Shown here: one piece after another, positions 1 through 16,334 of the stretch
Numbering within the stretch: the first letter of the stretch is position 1
How the letters are laid out: the number at the start of each line of letters is the position of its first letter
NCBI GenBank assembly: GCA_029339195.1
Contig: JAPTJF010000193.1
Span: 42,919 to 106,918 of the forward strand
DNA length: 64,000 bases
Direction of reading: 5' to 3'
From: Micractinium sp. NFX-FRZ
Taxonomy: Eukaryota > Chlorophyta > Trebouxiophyceae > Chlorellales > Chlorellaceae
Made by a program: the position numbers and the translations under genes
The notes under the pieces: generated by a model
Database searches by the model: none
Seen by the model: the letters and a program-made list of their open reading frames with translations, nothing else
What the model was told of the DNA's origin: nothing

Positions 1-20
1 CCCCCTGCCTTCCCCTGCAG

Positions 21-5441
<5,421 letters not shown>

Positions 5442-5474
5442 TGAGCGCCTCCCAAGACAACGATGGACAGGCAG

Positions 5475-5535
5475 TGTGAGCAGGCCAAGAAGCTGCCAAA
5501 GGAGCTGGGCAAGACGGCGGGGGAAACGTGAGGCT
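5475..5535 (+). repeat. Duplicate of the terminal coding exon of the DHX16-like gene
   Basis: Bases 5481-5532 repeat the last coding stretch (AAKKLPKTVGKAAGEA then stop) as AKKLPKELGKTAGET followed by TGA. The copy lies just 3' of the real stop at 5439-5441. It has no acceptor directly in front, so it probably sits in the 3' untranslated region. Confidence 0.75.
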
Positions 5536-7457
5536 CCAACACTGCCTCCTAACAAGAGGCCAGCAGTGCTGCCCAGCTGGATCTGTGGATGCTGGGGGAG
5601 GCGGCGAGGGGGGCGTGAGGGCCCCATGCCCCTTATTAGACACCCGACTCTGCCCAGGACGTACGGCAGCACAACAGCAGCACAAGCGCATGTCGGCAGC
5701 ATGACAGCAGCAGGAGGAGGCGCAAAGCGGCGGTGCGGTGCGGTGGCGGCGCTGTGCCTGCCCTTGCTGACCGCGCGCTGTTCAGGCCCGACGTGCATGT
5801 GCCTGTGCCTGCGGGTCGCCTGGCCCGAGTCCCCCTTATCCACTGGTTCAGGATGATGAACATGTGGTTGATTACAACGGTTAGAAACTGGCCTCGAAAG
5901 TGCTCACAGGGTGGCGTGATGGATAAGAAAGAAGTGTGGCCTCCAACAGGCGCCCCGTGGGGCACGCGGGCCGTGACCACACAGGGCAGGGTGCAAGGCA
6001 GCGTGTGTGCCTGGGGAGGAAGAAAGTGCAGGGTAGCGGCATTCGTGGGCAAGTGGAGAGTGGTGGCATAACTTGGAGCCAGGCGGGCCTCGGCTGTTGG
6101 GGTGAGAGGCGAGGACTGGAAGGAAGTTGGGCGGGCGCACGCACATGCGGCGCCGGCGGGACATATGGGGCTGCAGGCGGGAGAGTGTGTATGAAAATTG
6201 AAGGGTGCAGTATGCACTGGTGTGGGGCAGGAAGCTTAGGCAGGTGGGGCGCTATACTCTATGGGCCATGAAACAGGCGAGGGTGCAGAGCAGATGGGCG
6301 GTGTGTGTATGTAGGGAGGGTGGCAGGGCTCATGTATAGAAGGTGAGGGTTCAGGACGTAGGGGATGCAGCGGGAGGGCGCATGGTTGATTATGGGGAAG
6401 GGATGGGTGGGCACGAGTGGAAGGGAACGAGGTGGGGACAGGCGGAGTAACAAAAAGGTGGCCTTGATACATGGGGGGTGGAACAGGTGGTCTTGCAGTG
6501 GTGAGGCGGAAAGGACTGAAGGAGGGGGAGATGGGGGGCTCCCGCGGTAAGCATGGTGAGGAGGGAGGGCTGGGGAGCGAGTGGTTGGGGTTTGAGTTGG
6601 GGTGCCATGCTGCTGTTTGGTTCCAATCAAAAGGGGCGGTATCTAGACAGACGTGTGCGGCACAGGAAAGGCAGACGGGCTGGGGTGGCGGAAAAAGGGC
6701 GACGTGTGGCGGCGGCGGTGCACAAGGGGTGCACCGCGCCGCACAAGAAAAGTCGTGGGCGTGACATTGGAAGGGAGGGGGTCGTGGGTGTGTTGGCCGT
6801 GGCTGTGCGCAGATGGGGGATGTGCCTGGCCTCGCTGTGGGAGGGGAGGCAGCGAGGCCAGAAGCGAGCAACTGGAATGAAGGGTGCACATACAGTCTTG
6901 GGTGTGGTCAGCGAAAAACTGGGGTGCGTGGGGTTCACGTGGGCAGCTGAAGGGGTCAGCAAAAGGCTTGGCTTGGACAAAAGCAGGAAAACGGGTGGCT
7001 CCCTTCACAGGGCAGCACTGGCAGGACCGCTCAGGGTGGCTCCTGCCGCAGGCGTGCGGCAGGGCGGGGCCAGGCGGGGAGCCCGCTCATATGAACGACA
7101 CGCGCTCGCGCTAGGCTCTGGTCAGTTCACGGGGCGCACGAAGGAGCAGCCGTGTGCAGAGGCGCACTCGGCTGGGGCGGAGTTTCGCAGGGAAAGAAGA
7201 GAGACGTGAGCGCGCGCTGGGCAGGGCGCACGCGAGGAGAGGGGACATGTAGGTCTTGGGCCGCGCTGGCTGGGCGGGCAGGGGCAAGCCGTGTGATGTC
7301 AAGGTGTCTTGAAAAGTAGGTGCAAGCAGGGGTGCCGGGGTTGCGCACGTGGCCGCTGGATGCTTAGCCCGAACAGCAGGAATCGGCGCTTGGGTGTGGG
7401 GCAGGGCAGGGCGAGGGCGTGGGCCGGCCAGGCAAGGCCAGCGATGGCCTCTGCCGT
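5536..7457. other. Gene-poor interval between convergent genes; G-rich on + strand
   Basis: No exon with splice-site support or recognisable protein was found. From about 5900 to 7350 the + strand is strongly purine/G-rich, so the sense strand of the (-) gene ending at 7458 is C-rich here. This mirrors the C-rich 3' flanks of other genes in the window. The open frames present are composition-driven. Confidence 0.6.
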
Positions 7458-8704
7458 TTAGCCGTACAGCTGGGCCAGGCAATGCGTGGCCTTGGCGAGT
7501 TCAGCCTCCAGCTGCTGCCGCCGGTGGCTCAGGCTCTCCAGCGTGGGCTGAGCTGGCGCCGCGCTGGCGGCCCGCTCACACCTGCACCAGGGTGCAGCAT
7601 GGGCGGTGGGATACCGCATGCGGCATGGCGGCCGCTGGCAGGCAGGCGGGCAGGGGCACAGCCAGTGCAGGAGGGGTAGATGCAACGGAAGATAGAGGGG
7701 CAGCCAGGGGGACAACGGGCCGGCGGGAGCTTACCGCACAGCCAGGGCGGCTTCATGCACGGCCTTCACGAGGTTGCGAGCCCAGGCGGGGGCATCCCGC
7801 GCCGCCGCCGCCGTCGCAGCGCGCTGCTGCCTGCGCTTGTGCTGCCGCTTGCTGGCGCCCGCGTGCTTGGTGCTGAGTCGGACGCCCGTGCGCTGCAGGG
7901 AGGTGCCAGGGCTGCCAGAGCTGCTGCCGCTGCGTGTGCCCTGGGGGGGGGAGGAGGCGACCTCCAGAGAGGCAGACGCTCCAAAGGGGCTGCCGACGCC
8001 GGCTGGCCGGCTGGCTGCAGAGCTGCCTGAGGGCTTGCAGGGGCTGCCGCAGCGCGTGCTGGACTCTGATGTGGCCAGGCGTGCCCAGCCAGACAGCCAG
8101 GACACGACAGCGTCGTCGGCGGCTCCCCTGCTGGACAGCGGCGGCGTGGCGGGAGCGGTGGTGGTGCAGGCGGGAGCGGAGGAGCGAGGGCCTGCCGGGC
8201 AGGTGGTGCTGCAGGGCGTGACGACAGGCCAGACGTTGCCGCTGCTGCCGTCAAAGGGGGAGGGTTGGGTGGGGCACTGCGACAGCGTGAGCGCTGGTAG
8301 GGGTGCGGCGTGCGGCAGGTGGTCCACCGGCGCCGGCAGGCAGCTGGCGCTGCGGGGCGCGGCCTCCACCGAAAAGGCTGGCACGTCATCTGCGGTTGGG
8401 AACACGCGGGGCAAGGAGGTGAGCAAGGAAATGGAGGCGGGTGGGGGCCGTGAGCTCCCCTCTCTCGAGAGCGACCGGAGCCATGCCAGAGCACTGGCCC
8501 CACTGCAAGCGCGCTTGCACGCATGCGCTTGAAACCATGAATCACAGGCAGGGGAAGGAGAACCTCCGGAGTCTCACCTCCTGGCATTTGCAGCAGCCAG
8601 TCTGCGAATGTAGCGAGCTCGTCGCAGTAGAGAGGGTCTGTCCACACCTCCTCCACGACTATGAAGTCTGGAGGCTGCACAGGGTTGAGAGGCCCTCGGC
8701 ACAT
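7458..8704 (-). CDS. Unrecognised protein, three exons
   Basis: Proposed exons on the complement: 8704-8578, 8389-7735 and 7581-7458, with donors GTGAGA and GTAAGC and acceptors CCGCAG and GTGCAG; phases agree and give 301 residues plus stop. The N-terminus (PPDFIVVEEVWTDPLYCDEL, then FADWLLQMPG) looks like ordered protein. The middle is Ser/Pro/Ala/Thr-rich and probably disordered. A Lys/Arg-rich patch (SKRQHKRRQQR) precedes a short C-terminal helix region (LESLSHRRQQLEAELAKATH). No family was recognised. The start is the weak point: the frame is open upstream of 8704 and a splice acceptor before PPDF is possible, so an upstream exon may be missing. Confidence 0.55.
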
Positions 8705-9270
8705 TGCGGGTGCGGCCCTTGCTTGCTTGTTGCTTGCTGTGAGAAGGAATGGCGTGCCTACTGTGAGCAAGGATGCGTGAAGTAGATACACGTGTTCCGA
8801 GACAAGGAGAAACTACGATGCGGCCTGGGCCGCCTCCGACGAGTCATCATGCTTCCAATGCCCAAAGGGCACAATTTGTGAGGCACAATCACATCTGTAG
8901 GCAAGGTGACTCGGGACGCCGGTCAGCAGACCCGGAAGGACATCCTGGGGCGTGTTCAGCCAGGATGGGCGCTGAGAACGCGCGGGATACCGGCTCCCAG
9001 ACGGCAGGGGCGGGCCGTCCCGTACATTCTTCTGGACCTCGCCTGCGCCACTCTTCTCCACTGCTGATTCTGGTGTCTTTGACCCGTTGTGGCCTCGAAC
9101 AGGAGCTAGGCAACTAGGGGCTGTCCATTGTCAGCACTGCACCCCCCTATGCAGTTGTGGTGCCGCACATGACCTTGCCCTTCCATTCTCTTACCGCGCC
9201 TGTACCTGCCAATCACCGCCCTGGTGACGCAGGGGTCGACCGTCAGACACAACGCTTACATCCCAGCCCC
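8705..9270. other. Intergenic or 5' region; no gene recognised
   Basis: This lies between the stop of the (-) coiled-coil gene and the proposed start of the next (-) gene. A complement open frame at 8813-9061 ends with plausible-looking residues but has no recognisable homology or convincing splice links. It could hide an upstream exon of the gene at 7458-8704. Confidence 0.4.
9256..9260 (-). terminator. Possible TGTAA poly(A) signal
   Basis: TGTAA, the usual chlorophyte polyadenylation motif, occurs on the complement 11 nt after the stop of the coiled-coil gene. The very short distance makes this tentative. Confidence 0.3.
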
Positions 9271-11043
9271 TCACATCAGCTCTTTCAGTGCTGCTGCTGC
9301 CTCCTCTGCCTGCAGGCGCAGGGCAGCAATTGTGTCATCTTTCGTGGCCAGCAAGGCCAGGAAGCGTGCCTGCAGCGTACCAAGCTCTGCCGCCTTGCGC
9401 TCCCGCACCGCCGCCAGCCGCTCCTCGGCCTCAAGCCTGCCAGCCTCCAGCGCCGCCTCATGCTGCGCCTCGCACTGCGTAGCGGCTGCCGCCACCCGCG
9501 CCGCCTCCTGCTCCGCTGCCTCCCGCAGCGCACGCTCCTCCTCTGCTTGCTGCTGCCAGGCAGCGGCATCCGCCTGCGCCGCACACTGCCCGGCACGGGC
9601 GGCCGCCAGGCCGCGCTCCAGCTGTGCATACCGCCACTGCAGCGCTGCATGGGCCGCCGCCAGCTCCTGCTGCTGCTTCCCCAGGCGCGCTGTGTGCACC
9701 GCTGCCTCTGAACGGTAGCGCTCATCCAGGGAAGCCGCAGCCGCCTCGGCCTCTGCCGATAGGCGGGCTAGCTCGGCATCCTGCCAGGTGGCATGTGAAG
9801 GGTGGGGGATAGAGTTCAAGGGGAGCGCACATGGACGAGGCGGTCGGAAAAGGCGCACAGAAAGAGTGGCGCATGCAGACGGCGATGGGCGAGGGGCATC
9901 GACAGGGGCCCAGCCGGCGCAGGATTGCACACGCGTGCAGACCGCAAAGGGCTGCCTTAAACGGGAGGTGGCAATACCAGTCACAGATGCCAACGTGAGT
10001 GAAGGTGATGAAGCACTGCGGTGTTTCAAATCCATACAAACCCTCCCTGGCAACCGGCACGCGCTGCAGCACTACTCACCAATGCACGCTGCTGGCGACC
10101 CAGCTCTGCCGCCGCCGCTGCCGCCGCAGCATCCACCTCCTGGCGCAGCACAGCCTGCTCTGTGGTGTGCCGCTGGTGGGCGGCCTCCAGTGCAGCGGCC
10201 AGCTCGTCTGCCCGTGCCGTCAGGCCGCGCTTCTCCCTGCTGGGCAGGCAGAGGAGCGGTGTTTCATACGGCAAATGCTGGTGGTGTGGGTCGCAACGGG
10301 CTGTGCCCAGCGCTGAGCCCAGTGGGCAGGCCTGGGCCCTGGTATGTGTTCCATACGGGAGCAGCGCGTGGGTGCATGGCTGATGGCATCAATGAAAGCA
10401 GTACTTCCTTCCCGCCCGCCCTGGTCGGCGCGAGCCGCACCTCTCGTACAGCCGGCGGGCGCGCGCCGCCTTTTCGAGCTGGTCTCGCAGCGTAGCTTGC
10501 GCTCGCTCCAGCTCGCTGCGCACCTCCGCCTCACGACCCGCAGCCTCCTCCTTGGCAGCACGGACCAGCGCAGACTCAAGCTGCAAGCGGGGGCAGCTTG
10601 ACGCAGGCAGTCCAGTGAGGGACCGGCGGCGGAAGGGCGGAGGTGGCGGGTGGCGGGGCAGTCAACAGGCACCGCAGCCCAGCAGCTCCACCGCTCCTGC
10701 TGGGTCCCCACTCGCCACTCAACAACAAACACTCACGTTCTTGCCGGAACGGCTGCTCCTGCCGCCCAGCGCCTGCGCCCACTCGTTTCGCAGCTCCAGC
10801 AGCTCGCCGCGCAGAGCGCGGTACTCTCCCACGTCCATCACTGCGAATATGGCATCCAACCGAGCTATTAAGCAGGGCGTGCAAGCCCCATGACGCCACA
10901 TGCCCCAGCCGAAACACCCAGCCCTCACCTCTGCAGAGCGAGGCCGCCCCCCGAGAGTTCTCCTTGCTGCCTGGTGCGGACATGGCTGTATGTTTGGACG
11001 CCGCCGATATGGGGGACATGGAACTCATCTCTGAACATGACAT
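9271..11043 (-). CDS. Coiled-coil protein, 341 residues
   Basis: Five exons on the complement: 11043-10929, 10840-10737, 10580-10441, 10236-10080 and 9780-9271, all with GT-AG borders and matching phases. The first exon is Ser/Met-rich (MSCSEMSSMSPISAAS). From about residue 40 the protein is almost continuous Ala/Glu/Arg/Gln heptads, e.g. EYRALRGELLELRNEW and DELAAALEAAHQRH. It ends TLQARFLALLATKDDTIAAL and then ELM. The last part faintly recalls the C-terminal coiled coil of the centriolar-satellite protein CEP131/AZI1 (TLQAR followed by a KEE-SLR motif), but coiled coils match by chance, so no name is given. Its start faces VAMP72 across 658 bp. Confidence 0.7.
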
Positions 11044-11701
11044 CGCCACCTCTCCCGCCAGCTGCCACCAGCCGTGGCGCCGCCCGCCGAATGCGGTTTC
11101 AAAGACGACAAATCAGCCTGTTTTGTGCAATTCTACCTAATAGCACACACTTCAAACTGTTGGGCAAATGCCTCAAAACGCGTTGAGGCACTTCTCGACC
11201 AATCAGACCAGTCAAGTTGGAGGAGGGCGGGGCTGGCGGTCCACCAGCCTGGGCGCCGGGGCGCCATCAGCACCTTTACCAGCCTGCTCCAACAGCAGCG
11301 CTGACCGCTTGTTTGGTAGGCTGCAGCACTGGGGCAAGCCTTCGGGCTGCCATCCTGACTCAAGAACTACCTTCTCGGTCAAGCCTGCACCCACCTTGCA
11401 CCAACCGAACCGCCACCAGTCGGGTGGGAGGCCAACTTGATCAGGGCAACACACCAGCATCGATTGGGGGCAGACCCAGGTCACGCCAATCGCTGCACAT
11501 GTTGCAGTGATCACGGCAAGCAACTCAATGGGTGGAGAGTGTAGCCTGCGCGGCCCCGTGTTGCCCCCGTCCAGTGGCGCCCGGTGGCGCCGCCTCCAAC
11601 CGAGTGCTTCTCCCCGCTGGCGTCCATTCCCCGCGTACCTGTCGGTCCCACCCCGCTCCCGGAGGCCCAACAACTCGGCGCAACAGCGGCAAGGGCGCAA
11701 T
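11044..11701. promoter_or_regulatory. Divergent intergenic region (likely shared promoter)
   Basis: This 658-bp stretch separates the start codons of the (-) coiled-coil gene and the (+) VAMP72 gene. No coding exon was seen. Core promoter elements are not recognisable by eye. Confidence 0.45.
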
Positions 11702-14093
11702 ATGCCGCTGATATACAGCTTCGTTTCTCGTGGGAACACGGTGCTGGCGGACTACACCTCCTACACGGGGAACTTCAGCACAGTGGCTTTGCAGGTGCGT
11801 TGGTCACCCGATCGCGCTGGCCCGTGCGCCCGCCGCGGTGTGCGTCAAAACTGCCGCTGGGCGCAGGGGCTGCAAGCCAGCGGGTGGAGCAGGCCGGCAA
11901 GTATGTTCTGCGGGGGCTGTGGCAGCCAGCTGACGCGCGCGGGAGCTGGCCCTCGCACTGGCGGCGCGCGTCTCCCCCGCCGCCCACCCCCGCCGCCGCC
12001 GCTGCTTGCACACCTTGTGCACGGCCCTGCAGGCGCTGGAGAAGGGGGCACAGGGCGCCAACGCCAAGTTTACCTACTCCTGCGATGGCCACAGTGAGTA
12101 CTATGAGTGGCCGGGGTGTGTTGGCGCTTGGCAGCCCAGCAACCTGCCACCCCTGCCTCCCCTGCTGCTGCCTCCCGCTATGCAATGTGCGACCAGGCAC
12201 AACAGGTGCTTCAGGCTTGCCTCTTCTAACGAGCAGCTTGGACCAACCCACCTGCCCTTCCCATGCAGCCTTCAACTACCTGTCCTCCAATGGATACAGT
12301 AAGTGCAGTGGTGTGGGAACCCCTGGTGCTCATGCATGGGCGGCAGCGGTTGCGTGCTGCATTGTGATCAGGCGTTTGAGCTGGCATTCGCATTGCTGGG
12401 AACATTGCACTCTACACCACTTGGCCCGCCCAGGTTGCACTCAATGCACCCCCCACGCCCTCGTTCCCCGCAGCCTTCCTGGTAGTCGCGGACGAGCAGT
12501 TTGGGCGGCAAATACCGTTTGCCTTCCTGGAGCGCGTGCGCGAGGAGTGGCAGCAGAAGTGGGCGGAGAAGGGGCCCGCGGCCACGGCGCACTCGCTGGA
12601 CAAGTCCTTTGGGCCGCGGCTGAAGCACTGGATGGAGTACTGTGAGCAGCACCCGGAGGAGCTGTCCAAGGTGGCGAGCGTGCAGAAGAAGGTGCAGGGG
12701 CGAGGGGGGGATGGGTGGGGTGGTCTGTGCAGGGCGGCGGCTGGGCATGACGCTGCAGGGTGGCTGAGCGGGGTGGGGTGGAGAGTGGTGGGAATGCGGG
12801 CAGGATGTCAGCGGGGCAGGCAACCAGGGCAGGGCAGGGGCACCCTGCTGCGCTATTGGTGGATGCTGCAACTGCTGGGTGCAAGCAGACGAGGGACGTG
12901 TGGGCAGCACAGCCCTGGCTGCTTTCGGGCAGTGGCGATGGTGTTAGAAAGCCTGGCTAGGATTGCAGCAGCGTGTGTAAGGGCAGCGCTTGTGCGCTGT
13001 CCGCCGTCCCATTGTGCTATGGGCGGAGCTGCTGCACCGGACCTCTTCTCTTCACCCCTTCCGCCACTCTCTCCCACCTTCCCAATGCCAGGTGGATGAG
13101 GTGAAGAACATCATGGTGGACAACATTGAGAAGGTGCTGGAGCGGGGGGAGAAGATTGAGCTGCTGGTGGACAAAACCGACAACCTGCGCTTCCAGGTTT
13201 GTTGATGGGGGTGCGCTGCGCTGCCTATTGGGCCGGGGCGGCGTCTGCCTGGGCGCTGGACCCAGTCAAGAGCTGGGTTGCTGTAGCTGCCGCCGCTGAT
13301 TCATCACTGCGGGTTTCTGAGGGGTTGTGGAGATGGTGGAGCGGAGCGGATGTGGTTGTGTTTACCTCTTTCTCAAGTGTATCAGGGCACGCTCACCTGA
13401 CAGGTGCAGGCGGGGTGTGAGCCCTGCCCTGCTCACCGCTTTTGCGGCTTGATCAAACTCCTGGTCACGTCATGCCCATCCCTTGCCCTTCCTGTCCTTT
13501 GTCTTGTGATGTGGTGCAGGCAGACAAGTTTCACAAGACGGGGCGGCAGCTGCGCAGCCGCATGTGGTGGCAGGTGGGTGGGGCTGGGTGGGTGGGCAGG
13601 CATGCAGGAGCGATGACGCCGTGCCCCGGCCTGTTCTGCACCCCCGATTGCATTTGCGCTGCACGTCACCCATGCATGCCTCTTCACTCGTGTGTGGCGT
13701 GCCCACTACGGCATGCCACTGCATGCCCCAGCTCTTCGTGTGTGGCTTGTGCTCCTCTGCGCGCGCTGCAGAACATGAAGATGAAGCTGATCATCGTCGC
13801 CATCCTCCTCCTCATTGCGTGAGCAGCGGGCTGGGCATGCCTGCCCTGCCTAGCCTTTCCATGCAGTTGCGGCAGCACCGGTCAGCTGGCAGCGAGTCGC
13901 AGGCACTGTTCTGTCGCTGTGCTGCTCAGCTGCTTTTCCAGATGCCCGCTGATGGCTGCGCTGTCGCCGCTAGCATGGCCCATGTGCCCTGCCGTGCTCC
14001 CTGCCCACGGTGCTCCCGCCCCCTGCTGTCTCACCCTGCAGCGTCATCATCTTCTGCGCCGTCTGCTTCGGCGGCGGCAACTGCTTCAAGTAG
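11702..14093 (+). CDS. VAMP72: VAMP72-family R-SNARE (longin-type vesicle SNARE)
   Basis: This vesicle-membrane SNARE pairs with Q-SNAREs for fusion at the plasma membrane or endosome. Eight exons: 11702-11794, 12033-12093, 12269-12298, 12474-12691, 13092-13196, 13520-13573, 13772-13818, 14042-14093; 219 residues, the usual length for plant VAMP72. Residues 1 to about 125 form the longin domain ([18 protein letters not shown] at the start, [19 protein letters not shown] in the middle). The SNARE motif spans about 135-187 ([20 protein letters not shown]), with the zero-layer Arg at residue 152. WWQNMKMK precedes a single C-terminal anchor at about 193-213. The exon at 12269-12298 is only 30 nt. 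The start codon is the first in the longin frame. Confidence 0.96.
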
Positions 14094-14476
14094 CTCAGCC
14101 TGCCAAGCCGCCCTGCGCCTGGAGCAGCTGCGCGGCCAGGGCAGCGCCGGCACCGCGAGCGCGCCGGCATCTCTATGCCCTCTGTCCCACCGGTTTCATG
14201 AACATCACTCGGCAGCCCGCTGTGGCCACAATGGCAGCACGGCGCGCCAGCCCACACCCTTCTGACTGAATGTGCCCCCTCACCTCCCCTCACTTCTGCT
14301 ACATTCTGACAGTGCGCTGCCCCCTGTCCGCATGTGTGTACAGTACCTACCTTGCTACTCGCTCTCTGTCCTACCCCAGCACTGCCCCCAACGACACACC
14401 ACACATCCGCTTCTAGCCATCTTCCTGGCGCTTTGCCAAGCCGCACGGCTGCGGGAGCCTTGCCTGACTTTGGCTC

Positions 14477-14481
14477 TGTAA
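14477..14481 (+). terminator. TGTAA poly(A) signal candidate for VAMP72
   Basis: TGTAA lies 384 nt beyond the VAMP72 stop. It matches the chlorophyte polyadenylation motif and is the first one seen downstream. Confidence 0.4.
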
Positions 14482-15085
14482 CCACGCCAGTTCAAAGTGA
14501 AGGCAGGCGAGGAGGGTGTGCACATGTCTGGATGTCAGCGGACGCCTGTGTTGGGGCCCAATCTGGCGTTGTGTGGTACTTTACGAGCACAGGTGCCTGT
14601 GCGGGCTGGGGCCCCCACGCCCCGGCTGCCTCTTGTCTTTCGGTTCGCAAGTAGCAGCTCAGAACGACCGTGGACCGATGAAAAACGAAGCAAAACGAAG
14701 TGCTGGGTGCAAGGGATTCAGGCTGGGGCAGCCACAGGCATGCCAACGTGCGCCGCTGCCTACAGCAGCTGCTTGGTGAGCACGGAAGGCATCGTTCGGC
14801 TCTGGGCTAAGCTTGAGCCTGCCTGCTTGGGCACGGGACTGCGCCTGGTGCAGGGCGCAAACTGCCAGCAAAGCAGAGAGAAGAACTGGTGGCCCTGGCC
14901 TGGTGCCAGCAGTACCGCGGCCCTGTTTCCCGCCAAGCAGCTGCCTCTCCCATCAGAGGTGGGAGAGCCAAGCTCTTCGGTATACCACGCAATTAACCGA
15001 GCTCGATTGATGAGCTCGATTGATCAAGGGCGGACGAACAAGGAGGCGCTCGCTGAGTGGCCTCTGAGTGGCCTCCCAGCTGGGG

Positions 15086-15450
15086 CCAGGCGCAGTACCA
15101 CCCACCTGCCGCCCACACACTTGAAATTTGAGCAAGGCCAACGGTTGCCCTCCAGCGGCATTATCCTGCCCACGGCCGCAGAGTTCTCCATTCGCTATTC
15201 ACGTGTTCAATGTAGGAGCACCTGTGGCCCCAGGGCAAGGGGCCCTCCCTCCCTAGCCAGGCGCAGTACCGTCCGCACGCGCAAGAAGACCCCACTGTCC
15301 AAGCAACGGTCGCCCACCGGCGGCTTTCTCCTGTCCACGACCGCATAGTTCTGTAAGCTCATGGTAAAAGGTTTGACGGGTGCCCCTTGGCTACATGCCA
15401 GGGCTCTGCCGCCCTGGCCAGGCGCAGTACCGTCCAAGCCCTCCACAACC
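15086..15450 (+). repeat. Three-copy imperfect tandem repeat, unit about 161-171 bp
   Basis: CCAGGCGCAGTACC begins at 15086, 15257 and 15418. Between them the units share further blocks, such as CAACGGTTGCCC versus CAACGGTCGCCC and the string before CAGAGTTCT/CATAGTTCT. The copies are clearly diverged. Confidence 0.75.
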
Positions 15451-16334
15451 GCCAACCGCCCGCGGGACTGCCTGCTGCTGCCCGGGCGGCCAATCAGACC
15501 TGCAGTCGCCTGCTTGTAACATTGTGACATGTCGAGACCATACGCTACGGGGCAGAGAGCGTCGGCTCAGGCTTGGTGCCAGGCACGGCAAATCCAGCAT
15601 TCGCAGATGGATGGTACCCGGCGGCGCAGACCGACGCGGCGGTCAGCTGGTCAGGTGGGGCCACCCCAGCTCACTTGCCGCCCAGCACTATTAAGCCTTT
15701 GTTAAGGCCTTTCGTTAAGGGCATACTCGAGTGCAGGGAAGCATATGGCGCAGAGGACGTGTCGCTGCTGGCTGCCGCCCCAGCAAATGCCCATGTACTG
15801 CAGTCAACCGGCGGCCGCGGCAGACCGGCGCCGGTCGGGGGGCTGTTGGCAGCTGCCGGCCTCAGCCGCCAGGCCCTCTCCCCTGCAGAAATGGTCTGAT
15901 CCGCAGCACCTGCACCTGAATTTCCACACCGATGTGCCCAGAAACCCGTGGGCCCGCGAGTATTGGAAGGTGAAGCGGTGTGGCAGCGGCTGTGCTGTAC
16001 AGCCGATTTTTTTGTTGCCTTGAGATATGAAGCGCAGACACAAGAGCGCCCTGGCTGATCGCGTGGGTGGCCTGGGGCAGCGGTGGAACCCCCTGCTGCA
16101 GGTCTCAGCCTTCCCCGCATGAATTCTATTGCAATATGATCAGTGATAGTCCTAAGACGCCTGCACATCCCCACGGGGAGGAAATCCCGACCGCCCGGTG
16201 ACTGGCCCGCAGACCTCAGACCGGGTGCCACGTGGCACAATGACCTCAAAGGCGGGAAGCATGCTGGACCATCGCCATTGCAATTCAATTCATTCCCTCC
16301 GCCCCCGCCCAAGCGCATCCCGCCGTGATTCAAT

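Larger units (their letters stand above)
14094..16334. other. VAMP72 3' flank and intergenic region with repeats; no gene recognised
   Basis: No exon set with protein similarity was found. The longest open frame (14497-15348) has no convincing protein character. The stretch holds a three-copy imperfect repeat at 15.1-15.5 kb, small direct repeats (GAGCTCGATTGAT twice at 14999-15025; GAGTGGCCTC twice near 15054-15075) and a TTAAGG-rich patch at 15690-15722. Confidence 0.55.

Noticed and set aside
6553..7209. 218-residue open frame in the G-rich interval
   Set aside because: It lies antisense to the probable 3' flank of the (-) gene; Gly/Arg/Trp-rich sequence reflects base composition.
8813..9061. 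Complement open frame that might be an upstream exon of the gene at 7458-8704
   Set aside because: It ends in a stop before any convincing donor and the frame does not link cleanly to the next exon.
9271..11043. Naming the coiled-coil protein CEP131/AZI1
   Set aside because: Only a faint C-terminal coiled-coil resemblance from memory, and the protein is far shorter.
14497..15348. 283-residue open frame between VAMP72 and the zinc-finger gene
   Set aside because: It covers the diverged repeat units, has no protein-like pattern and no homology I recognise.
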